NCBI GenBank assembly: GCA_942493235.1
Contig: OW818676.1
Span: forward strand, 1,488,001 to 1,552,000
Source of the DNA: ENR-C587 sp942493235
Lineage (GTDB): Bacteria; Bacteroidota; Ignavibacteria; Kapaibacteriales; UBA2268
Direction: 5' to 3'
DNA length: 64,000 nucleotides
The notes under the pieces are model-generated. The model was not told the origin of the DNA and ran no database searches. It saw only the letters and a list, made by a program, of their open reading frames with translations. Of the stretch, positions 57,901 through 62,473 are shown piece by piece. How positions within the stretch are numbered: the stretch's first letter is position 1; every line of letters begins with the position of its first letter. The translations under genes and the position numbers were made by a program.

Positions 57901-58459
57901 AGTTGACTTTATCCCACAAGCAAATACTTCTTATCCTGTTTCGCCAATTGGTATTGGAGTAAATTCAAACAATTACGTTATTTATAACAATACGGGAAAT
58001 ACTTGTCCAAGCCCTGTACTTAATGCAGGCACAACTTATCACTTTAGAGTTTATGGATATAATCAGTCCGGTACCAGTATTGCTTACAATACATTACCGG
58101 GTTCATTTAACCCAAGAAACAAGACAACACTTTTAACAAAAGATGATGTCATTCCTGCTGATGAGTTAAACGAAAATGATATTAATAACAACACATTCAA
58201 TATCAGTGCAATTAATCCGAATCCTGTAGTTAATCAAATTAACTTCAGAATGACTAATTACGAATCAATGCCGATGACCTTTGCAGTTTATGATGCTTCC
58301 GGCAGAGAAATCGCAGTATTAATTAATGACCAAATGCAGACTAAAGGCAATCATGACTTTAGTTTCAACCTTGATAATAATTTATCAAGCGGTACATATT
58401 TATTAGTAATTACTGCCGGCGACCAGACTGCTGTTCAATCATTCGTGATTGTTAAATAA
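45935..58459 (+). CDS. Giant secreted multidomain (Ig-like/FN3) T9SS protein
   Basis: 4174 residues, extracellular. A signal peptide (about 1-26) is followed by a beta domain (to about 230) and two GEVED-type domains (about 330-496 and 614-779; YIDYNRNGVFDTPDE and YIDYNADGDYADDGE, each ending CGETEDY or WGETEDY). A BNR-associated-type domain occurs twice (about 784-929 and 1126-1276; VxNYFxLxYDVA) around a cleaved-adhesin/MAM-like domain. A right-handed beta-helix (about 1289-1762, with the NINNNTFNGIG pattern) comes next. Eleven tandem Ig-like repeats of 85-95 residues span about 1868-2866, most with two Cys. A PKD-like domain and about nine FN3-like modules (2947-3845 and 3950-4065) with one Ig-like domain follow. 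The last 85 residues (INPNPVVNQINF, LSSGTYLLVITAGDQ) are a T9SS sorting domain. An adhesin or matrix role is inferred. A terminator follows. Confidence 0.88.
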   Translation: MICFKRIGYYLSLLLFIALSALPSRATDIVIGTGTSTTTSYPYHYNWGGTKTQLIVTAAELNSAGYTTPSLISSLAFYHTSTGTVNLQNFSIKCKNTTASVFATTSFDLTGLLQVFNGSFLPSSQGTAAGWKTITFTTPFLWDGTSNLLLEVAWTNNNGGSNGSNTVRYTATGANYLCLYDNEDGIASIAGFPTTGSQTTSRPNMTLGITAAIIPYITLNTNNLNFNFIDQGLISATQTFTISGNNFDPASGNFTLTPPVGFQVSIDGNTWVSNPNTLSVPYVGNPIESPISVQARFLPTELQAYNGNLTISGGGANSNIALSGTSILTYCTSNATSTDDQDIGNITISSGTTEILNNGLATPLYSNTTANKTYSDYTSTVPPIQLAGGSTYQISVSIVNLGAYAYSSSIKVYIDYNRNGVFDTPDELAFYVPVTGNGSELTNDTWTGSFTLPYTVSLNGNAQTRMRVVVDENEAAPSCGTYTWGETEDYTVQLIAPPPFVATNNYSPDFGYVAPGTQSTPQSLNLYAGDLSPATGNINISPSANYEVSLDGTSWSSTPVQVAYSNSGATITPNTFQVRFSSPLALALNCPGTVTISGANAATPWIVNCNADNMQTYLPSTVSATSTVDTIDIAKVTLANIAFGDANVTPITGRTEAINKYSDNRLAAPVIQLNAGSIYPFTVNTYTSGTALPICSLGVYIDYNADGDYADDGEIVSVMAIPVANNGVATGKFMVPVTATLNPTNNPRIRFVVSTGYPNYSSVTYVCGETEDYRVMINPALPMVYVSTATSQVGKNIVTAASINEKILQTIVTTNNSDTPLTLASITFNTNGTNQVEAIANAKVYSTGLSADFATTTQVGDAVVAPNGSMVFTPATPIALATGDNYFWLSYDVASTASVEAVLDAQLTGLILSDSPDNKITLAQAPDGVSLVSRSKFDGTFGSTTTFPTGWLNTIVLTGTYIPVWSCVTSGTYPTATPVSPSSMAKFNGFNASSNSVAILASPVFSMIGETYPSTIRLKMYRAAPTAEEDAGSTLQVYISPSATSVSEATLLQAINADNATSINTIYTIAPIGISGWNEYIYSIPAGFGATNYIVLKGTSDYNNNIFVDNISFDSDAAAFMAYSTHEVEILGDYPVASGSENNKVSAFSINTISSNSPLTLTNFKFTPEGVTNLADIQNAKLWSLGNSDVFNPASSVLLATSPTISAGQNSITLGTPLPLLEGVNYFVLTYDVATTATAGNYIDANADAFTLTRAASSIERVFTNGNPAGNHIIKQPLNGVYTIGGPVLPTRYYSNLLQAADDLMMLGASDNVEFAIAEDQTFTSDELPTFIQNLEYGAGAGTYTLTIYPSGAPRTITGNTAYTAPAVISFVGRDRVVIDGRVDKIGTENGLTIVNNAEGADICFATVIGSSSSYDVTLQNINFKGKPTTNSSSAFGLYMSSFGHSEFNIHNNDFSRISNGISINGKVGNVISNINITNNVFGNSNEADRLRRKGIMLYYADNININNNTFNGIGTTVSTLSLGSIAAIEFSDAVTNSRIVDNTFTNIINANTSVGAYGINLLTNTGTTGNSIIGNRISNINTATTSSSSTAYNAFGIRLVGGANTKVYHNTVVLSGANLGTNALTAPLLITSAITGADIRNNIFANTMTGGTTNNAYAVYVSSATTFANINYNNYYTTGTKFCYYTAARATLAAWKLAVTADVNSVNTPVTVLANNDLHLSGASALNRSLLCPALAEVTTDMDGITRRVGAPTQMGADEASATITIAEQPVTASNACFNTGQTTNVNLSAGTVNVSAFDDAIVRTVDPAGLKYQWVKNSTETLLGTGNTIIVPYTVIPATADSYQSTVYGLFDEVLFSPTTVILNQGPSLFTLTGTGTLCPNATTGVQFTLSGSEAGFSYQLFKGTEAIGSPIIGTGSAITFDNVTAIGTYTVVATSTNSCSVTMTGTASISSLPVATAYNVTGGGTYCTNEPTTFAIGVDDSEVGVEYILLQDGNSITSTPVQGTGEAISFGPFSEAGTYTVVGILGDCDTEMTGSAIIIVNDSPTPYNLVNAEEGQELFLTVCTDQLPVTIGLDGSQLDISYQLFKDGQVYGDAIVGSGTEFLFPELTLSGVYVVIASGNGCNTNMVGLCSLIVVPSPMQYNMTGVGSICDNSNETVTIGLDDSQIGATYQLYRDELVAPIPVGEVVTGTGEAITFGNFNLAGIYFAKATLGTCTSDMLGLSEVLVNPAPTAYTINYEQQTGIININTCSNQLPIQFGITNSETDVSYQLYQDGSPLFEPIIGSGSMLMFPEISANGIYTVIGTRNDCSTNMIGSLTLNIAPAPQLFDVTGGGAICDGSQVSIPIGLSGSVVGTTYQLYRETPVALIPVAIGNPMPGTGQALSYGSFNIAGTYTVVATLGNCQEDMSGSAIISITNSPIAYTLTGGGELCNDGRGLMVGVTNSELDVTYNLFRNSIPYGTPVIGTGDAISFGFINTSGTFTVTADRSGCTTNMTGSVNIIIKPNPTNYDVLVNGNNVNEKSLCQGELLSLGLFDTEQGVTYTLFINAEATTNVLTGSGSAMSFASIVSPISGVYQIFANKDNCIKQIDNDIDVIVNPLPQLFTVSGGANICAGDNLVQIALSGSEIGVNYQLFRNQIAVGQPIAGTGEALILATDNFAGLFTAVADKDGCLLDMSGSAEIIVRPIPQKYTVTSTGSTNCSSTGIDVLLTDSEIGTTYTLLFNGNAIDNPLVGTGEQMSFGIHSAEGIYTISANRDACIAMMDGQINLRIDDPPMAYNVSGGGMICIGDNGLRITLSSSELGVSYQVKLNNQNIGEPVIATGEVMVFGPFNQAGTYTIIGSAEGCETVMNGSAVITTSPKPVVQITGPNEIVQVTTGSYSANAEVGMNYYWSVTGGSIVGSNSLATVNILWGTAGNGTLTLTKTNAQTLCANTADYNVTILNVAVPSIQAFGIIFSSVTQNSMMLRWTRGNGNRVLVVATEANSFSANPQVGVSYTANANYGQGTAIGNGFVVYNGTGRYFTVANLDPGTVYKFKVYEFFQADNAYNVTDAILNPRTKTTAIAAPINLEAVEVDVNEALVSWTYAGNSDFFEIQLSYNANFTNIVPGYENSDFGNVNEAVLEDLTGNTDYFVRVRAQLGSTVSPWSAVVPFKTLMPEPTTAPSNLVVSNRTLNSFQVDWTAGNGDYSIVLASIDPILTEPSDRITYIANNDFSSVLSSLIGTAKVVYAGANTNFVLTGLNEETDYNLSVFTFNGEGGAVNYNPTPATAIGSTLDEEPTLPPSNLLFTNRTATSLSLDWDNGNSERFMLLSNDVDDFTAPIDGTTYLESDNLGNALIIAIGPLSDFINSGLLADTRYYYQVYGFNGNAGTENYLQVGLANNAKTLAATPANPSDLQVVNRTTNSMNLTWDAVTADNYILLASTAPITALPANAITYIGNADYTLANSLSDAKIVYTGNEVNAQVIGLNPETHYYFTLYTYNGTNTSEIYSTNFVSVNAFTYATEPTAPTLAEITNITANSMNLDWTNGTSTNNIVLMNTTNDFTAPSDGQVYTAGQTIGTAQVISVGTDKPVLKNGLTDNTNYYFAIYTFSGINDNQNYNLTPALVNDITLPSEPTPVSNLIVNNRTANTISLAWTKGNGTNTIVLAYTNPTAVPAPIDGTNYTADANYAGFGTLIDGAKVIYKGNGTTAEVTGLLANTNYHFAAFAFNGDNAKTNFNTIAATATAMTLMAEPLTAPSNIEFAGTNRTQMSLNWANGSGTSNIVLMNTTNTFIAPTDGDSYIVGNEIGTARVMYVGANNTLDLTGLTEATTYYFRVFTFNGDNGDENYLTANFAEGNNRTRSAATKLNFKTTPASIASGQTFSVTVEVLDDMDYPATPEGVINITLSETGTGSLYGTLNGTLSPAAPEFTFTNISYNVGAGETVLPIVVSDGTSGLTDATANIGLSVSAPSIQDRVILFGGVTANSMNLVWTLGNGTNRIVVMKAGSAVDFIPQANTSYPVSPIGIGVNSNNYVIYNNTGNTCPSPVLNAGTTYHFRVYGYNQSGTSIAYNTLPGSFNPRNKTTLLTKDDVIPADELNENDINNNTFNISAINPNPVVNQINFRMTNYESMPMTFAVYDASGREIAVLINDQMQTKGNHDFSFNLDNNLSSGTYLLVITAGDQTAVQSFVIVK

Positions 58460-58497
58460 TTAGTTCAAAAAAAATTACCCTAATAGGTAAATCTTTA

Positions 58498-58537
58498 AAG
58501 CCCGAAAGGAGAAATCCTCTCGGGCTTTTTTTTTGGG
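58498..58537 (+). terminator. Rho-independent terminator after the giant gene
   Basis: Stem AAGCCCGA (58498-58505) / TCGGGCTT (about 58520-58527) followed by a long T-run. A smaller hairpin TTACC-CTAATA-GGTAA lies just before it. Confidence 0.85.
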
Positions 58538-58779
58538 GATAGGGGATAGGAAGTTACAAAGTTGAAAGTCATAAAGTTTATAAAGTTTGCAAAGTAGAAC
58601 GTTTGGGAGGTATGGATTCTTTTCTTCCAACATCGTTAGATGTTGAATATTGGTAATAAAGTAGTTTAGAGCCTATTCTTAAAAATTCCCCGCATTTAGG
58701 GGTGGCATCGCGTTGCGATTACGGGGTGGGTTCTTAATTCTTCAAAAATGTAAAGTTGGGAATAATAGATTTATAAAAA
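58538..58779. repeat. Repeat island 6
   Basis: A G-rich GGGGATAGGGGATAGG tract directly after the terminator, an AAAGTT-rich tract (58550-58600), a hairpin unit (58622-58656) and a GC-rich module GGGGTGGCATCGCG (58685-58734). No gene; convergent neighbours on both sides. Confidence 0.8.
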
Positions 58780-58803
58780 AGCCTTTCGAATTAACGAAAG
58801 GCT
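58780..58803 (-). terminator. Terminator of the sigma-factor operon
   Basis: Perfect 9-bp stem AGCCTTTCG (58780-58788) / CGAAAGGCT (58795-58803) with a 6-base loop. On the minus strand it is followed by a run of T (the A-run before 58780). It lies 9 bases after the stop of the Spy-like gene. Confidence 0.85.
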
Positions 58804-58812
58804 CTTTCAAAA

Positions 58813-59319
58813 TTATTTCTTTTTTCTGTGTGGAGGTCGAGGCATTTCGCCGTCTCTTGGTTTCATCATTTTAAACATTGTTTTTTGAATATCTTTAAAG
58901 AAGTTTTCTTCAAAGATAAGATACTTGGCAAACTGGATTTCGTCTAAAATTGTTTTGATGTCGTTATTCCTATCTATCATCATCTTGTGAAATTCATTCA
59001 TAGAGTCCATATACTTAGTCGATAATTTAGCTATTTCGGATTTGTCGCCTTTTTTGACAGCAATTTCGAGTTCTTCGGTAAGTAATTCGTTAGATTCTCT
59101 TTTATCTTTTATTTTATTTTCCCATGCCGAATATTTAGCAAGGAATTTATCGGCTAATTTCTCATCAAGCTCCAGAATTTCGAGTAGTTTGACTTTTTTG
59201 ACTTGGTCAATTCTTTCTTTTGCTTTAATACCTCGCTGAGCAAAAGTAGTAACCGAACCCAGAGCAAAGAATATCGTAACTATTGCAATTAAAATTGTAT
59301 TAGATTTAAAAGTTCCCAT
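58813..59319 (-). CDS. Spy/CpxP-like periplasmic protein
   Basis: 168 residues: an N-terminal signal or anchor segment (about 8-27, LIAIVTIFFALGSVTTFAQ) and then an almost entirely helical, charged body (VKLLEILELDEKLADKFLAKYSAWENKIKD, then NNDIKTILDEIQFAKYLIFEENF) ending in a basic Pro/Arg/Lys tail. This fits Spy/CpxP-like or metal-resistance sensor-type proteins that act as periplasmic chaperones. It overlaps the end of the anti-sigma gene by 14 bases with an AAGGAG ribosome site inside that gene, so it is translated as part of the sigma operon and may be the output or sensor of it. Confidence 0.65.
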   Translation of the reverse strand: MGTFKSNTILIAIVTIFFALGSVTTFAQRGIKAKERIDQVKKVKLLEILELDEKLADKFLAKYSAWENKIKDKRESNELLTEELEIAVKKGDKSEIAKLSTKYMDSMNEFHKMMIDRNNDIKTILDEIQFAKYLIFEENFFKDIQKTMFKMMKPRDGEMPRPPHRKKK

Positions 59320-60013
59320 CTTGTAACTCCTTTAATATATATTGAATATTTTCTTCACTAATTTGATCGGCATTTTCTAAAAAAGAATAATACGAAGCAT
59401 AATTGTCTGCCGAACTGACTTCTGCGGGTCTATTCATTTTATTGATAATATCTTCGGACATCAATTGTAAAGCCATGGTTTCCAAAACCTGTTCGTTATA
59501 GTTACTAATGTCATTTTGAGCAAGTATAGAGGAATTGTCTGTAATTACTTCTTGAATTTCCTCCAAATCCTTAATTGTAGTAGTGCTGTCTATTAATAAA
59601 TCCAAATCTTTTTCAGTAAATGTCTCAATCTTGCTATTTGCAAATTGTGGGGTATTTTCTGAAACATTAGTTTTATTATTACTAAGAAACATCCAATAAA
59701 ACCCGACACCAAGAACAAAAACTGTTAAAATCGGATATGCTAATCTAATTGAAGAACCCATAAAAGATTTCTTAGGCTTAGAAAGTCTATTATTAACGGC
59801 AACCGATAAGTTTCTGGTGCGTTTGTTAAATATAGCATCAAAATCGGTAGCTTCAACTTTAGAAAATACAGCTTGAACATTATTCAATTCTTCTTGAATA
59901 TCAGGATATTTACTAAGATTTTGCTCAAAGGCAGTTCTCAGCTCAGGCTCCAGCCTACCGAAAGCGTAGTCCGGTAGTAATTCCTGCATTTCATAATTTG
60001 TAAAGTCTTTCAT
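59306..60013 (-). CDS. Probable membrane anti-sigma factor
   Basis: 235 residues. The cytosolic N-terminus (MQELLPDYAFGRLEPELRTAFEQNLSK) has the anti-sigma-like short helices but no HxxxCxxC zinc motif. One membrane helix (about residues 90-110, YPILTVFVLGVGFYWMFL) is followed by a periplasmic helical region. Its position directly after an ECF sigma gene (5-base gap) supports the role: holding the sigma factor at the membrane until an envelope signal releases it. It overlaps the Spy-like gene. Confidence 0.72.
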   Translation of the reverse strand: MKDFTNYEMQELLPDYAFGRLEPELRTAFEQNLSKYPDIQEELNNVQAVFSKVEATDFDAIFNKRTRNLSVAVNNRLSKPKKSFMGSSIRLAYPILTVFVLGVGFYWMFLSNNKTNVSENTPQFANSKIETFTEKDLDLLIDSTTTIKDLEEIQEVITDNSSILAQNDISNYNEQVLETMALQLMSEDIINKMNRPAEVSSADNYASYYSFLENADQISEENIQYILKELQDGNF

Positions 60014-60018
60014 TTAAT

Positions 60019-60594
60019 CTATCCTTTAAATTCTTTCAATTCATTGGCAAGTTTTTTAACTGCTTGGAAATAATTAGCTTTAAGCCCACCTGTACTGGTG
60101 CCGACAAGTTTAGATATTTCATCATAAGGCATTTCTTCAAAATATCTAAGAGCAAAAGTCTCTCTCTGTTTTTCGGGTAATTTAGCTAATACCTTTAAAA
60201 ACTTATTTTCAAATTCTTCTTTTTCGATTACTTGGTCAGGTGTATATGCGGGGTCTTTAATGTCGAATTCGATTTCTTGGTCTTTATACATCCCGAAAAA
60301 GCTAAGTAATTTTTTCTTTCTTAGAATATTCAAGCAATTGTTTTTTGTGATTCTATACAGCCAAGTTTTTAATGAACTGTCCCCTCTGAATTTATCAATA
60401 GAATCAATTGCTTTAATAAACACTTCCTGCGAAACATCTTCTGCATCGGCTTCCGAATTCAAATATCTAAAGGCAGTTGAATAAACAAAGTTCTGATATT
60501 TACGAACAAAAGATGTAGCACCGATTTCGCGTTTACCATTTTTCAAAGCACCAACAATTTCTTCATCCGTAATCACAGTTACAGCTTTGTTCAT
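60019..60594 (-). CDS. ECF-type RNA polymerase sigma factor
   Basis: 191 residues with sigma region 2 (FVRKYQNFVYSTAFRYLNSEADAEDVSQEVFIKA, then FRGDSSLKTWLYRITKNNCLNILRKKK) and region 4 (LPEKQRETFALRYFEEMPYDEISKLVGTSTGGLKANYFQAVKKL). No region 1 or 3, as expected for the RpoE-like ECF group. GGGGTGAG precedes the ATG. First gene of the operon with its likely anti-sigma factor and a Spy-like protein; an envelope-stress regulon is the likely output. Confidence 0.93.
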   Translation of the reverse strand: MNKAVTVITDEEIVGALKNGKREIGATSFVRKYQNFVYSTAFRYLNSEADAEDVSQEVFIKAIDSIDKFRGDSSLKTWLYRITKNNCLNILRKKKLLSFFGMYKDQEIEFDIKDPAYTPDQVIEKEEFENKFLKVLAKLPEKQRETFALRYFEEMPYDEISKLVGTSTGGLKANYFQAVKKLANELKEFKG

Positions 60595-60737
60595 CCACTC
60601 ACCCCATTAAGTTACTCATTCAGTTTTATAGACTCATTTATTTATAAAAGGTTTAAAAGATTACAAAACAAATGTGAAACAAGAAACGAACTTATGTTAT
60701 AATACAAAAACATATAATGTATCAAAAAAGTAAATAT

Positions 60738-61988
60738 TTAGAGTGTATTTCTGATAAGTAGAGAGCTGTCTCCGTAGCTCAAAAATCTGTAATTATTATC
60801 TAAAGCATATCTATAAATGCTCTCGCGTAACCCATCACCAATAAAAGCAGCAACCAATAATAAAAGGGTGCTTTGTGGCAGATGGAAATTAGTAATTAGC
60901 ATATTAGCGGTTTTAACTTCGTAGCTTGGAGCTATAAAGAGCTGAGTTCTACCCTTGATAGATTCAATATTGTTTTCATACATATAATTATATATTGAGC
61001 CTATAGCCTGAGCCGGACTAATATTGTATTGAGCAAGTTTATACGGTTCCCACTGCCCGAACCAGTTTTCGTCATTATTGATGCTATATTTATCGTCTAT
61101 TGCCATTTTTACTCCAAGATTATAAAGGCTCTCAAGTGTTCTAAGGCTGGTAGTGCCGACAGCAATAATATTTTTCTTGTATTCCAATGCTCTATATAAA
61201 TTTTCTATTGTTTGGATATTTACAAATATTTTCTCTGAGTGCATTATGTGCTTATCAATGGTTTCCGTAACTACAGGTTTAAATGTGCCAGGCCCGACAT
61301 GCAGAACTAATTCATTGATATTGATATTTTTAATTTTTAATTGTTCTAATACATCATTAGTAAAGTGAAGTCCTGCGGTCGGAGCTGCTACAGAACCTTC
61401 GGTTTCGGCATAAACAGTTTGATAAGTGCATTTATCATCTTCAGTTACATCACGTTTAATATATGGTGGGAGCGGTATCTCTCCGATTTTATTAAGTACA
61501 TCAGAGAATGACAATGAATCGGGAATATATGAAATATCGACTTCAGCTTCGTTGCCAATTTTCGAGATTACAGTACAATTGATTTCAATATCCGAGTTTT
61601 CAAATTTGCAAAATAATTTATTATTACTATAAATTTTCTTGCCACCAATTAAGCATTTCCATTTTGATATACCTTTTGAATTTAGAGTAATCTGCGGGTC
61701 TGTCGATGGATAAGTGGGCTCAATTAAAAATATTTCTGCCCTACCACCACTGATTTTTTGAGCGGGAATTCTGGCACATATCACCTTAGTAGAATTTATA
61801 AAGAGTTCGGAATTCTCCGGCAGATATGAGCAAATGTTTTGAAATTTGGAATTATTAATTAGTCCGCTTTCTCTATCGGCAATCAATAACTTGCTGTCCG
61901 AGCGGTTCGGTAGCGGGTAGAGTGCAATTCTATCTTTTGGTAAATCGTAATCGAAATCTTCAATTCTTATTTCAGGTATCATTGACAT
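60738..61988 (-). CDS. queA: S-adenosylmethionine:tRNA ribosyltransferase-isomerase
   Basis: Transfers and rearranges the ribose of SAM onto 7-aminomethyl-7-deazaguanine in tRNA, making epoxyqueuosine. About 416 residues, longer than the E. coli enzyme (356). Landmarks: IEDFDYDLPKDRIALYPLPNRSDSKLL, INSTKVICARI, GRAEIFLI, EGSVAAPTAGLHF, HVGPGTFKPV, HSEKIFV, AVGTTSLRTLESL and ITNFHLPQSTLLLLVAAF. ATG 61988 is used; ATG 61982 and TTG 61997 are alternatives, and none has a strong ribosome site. Other queuosine genes are not in the window. Confidence 0.93.
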   Translation of the reverse strand: MSMIPEIRIEDFDYDLPKDRIALYPLPNRSDSKLLIADRESGLINNSKFQNICSYLPENSELFINSTKVICARIPAQKISGGRAEIFLIEPTYPSTDPQITLNSKGISKWKCLIGGKKIYSNNKLFCKFENSDIEINCTVISKIGNEAEVDISYIPDSLSFSDVLNKIGEIPLPPYIKRDVTEDDKCTYQTVYAETEGSVAAPTAGLHFTNDVLEQLKIKNININELVLHVGPGTFKPVVTETIDKHIMHSEKIFVNIQTIENLYRALEYKKNIIAVGTTSLRTLESLYNLGVKMAIDDKYSINNDENWFGQWEPYKLAQYNISPAQAIGSIYNYMYENNIESIKGRTQLFIAPSYEVKTANMLITNFHLPQSTLLLLVAAFIGDGLRESIYRYALDNNYRFLSYGDSSLLIRNTL

Positions 61989-62473
61989 CCGTTGCAATAA
62001 TTACAAAATGCAAATATAATAAAGAATTGCTGTTTATAATATTGAAATGTATTCAAATTAGAAAAATATATAAAATATTTGCTTATTTACTTTTAGTTGT
62101 TGCTATTTTGGCATTGTGAAAAGGTATTAGATAGGGGTTTGGGGATAGGGATTAGGAAGTAGGGATTAGGAAGTGGTATCAATTCTTCTCTTCCAACAGC
62201 GTTAGATGTTGAATATTGGTAGAATAAAGTTGGCACTCCCATAAGACTGTCTAAAATTTGTCATTCTGAATGAATTGAAGAATCCAGATAATCGTTAACT
62301 TACTGATAATTCTGGATTCTTCGTTACACTCAGAATTACGATTTGGGAATATTATAAATTTTAGACAGCCTCTTGGATTTCTTATAAATGAATTATTTCG
62401 ACTTCTTACACAGCCTCTAAAGCGTGGGGTAGAGGTCAAATAAATTAATTCAAATAAAAATGATTTTATATAA
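61989..62473. repeat. Repeat island 7 with element A and element B remnants
   Basis: After about 130 bases of AT-rich queA upstream sequence come a G-rich tract (62130-62175), a hairpin unit (62187-62223), MITE-like element A copy 3 (62243-62374) and an element B end CTTACACAGCCTCTAAAGCG with GTGGGGT (about 62405-62430). No gene. Confidence 0.8.
62243..62374. repeat. MITE-like element A, copy 3
   Basis: Ends AAGACTGTCTAAAATTT and, inverted, AAATTTTAGACAGCCTCTT. The core inverted arms are GTCATTCTGAATGAATTGAA and CGTTACACTCAGAATTAC, with GAATCCAGA/TCTGGATTC nearer the centre. Same element as 14044-14172 with the core in the opposite orientation. Confidence 0.78.
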
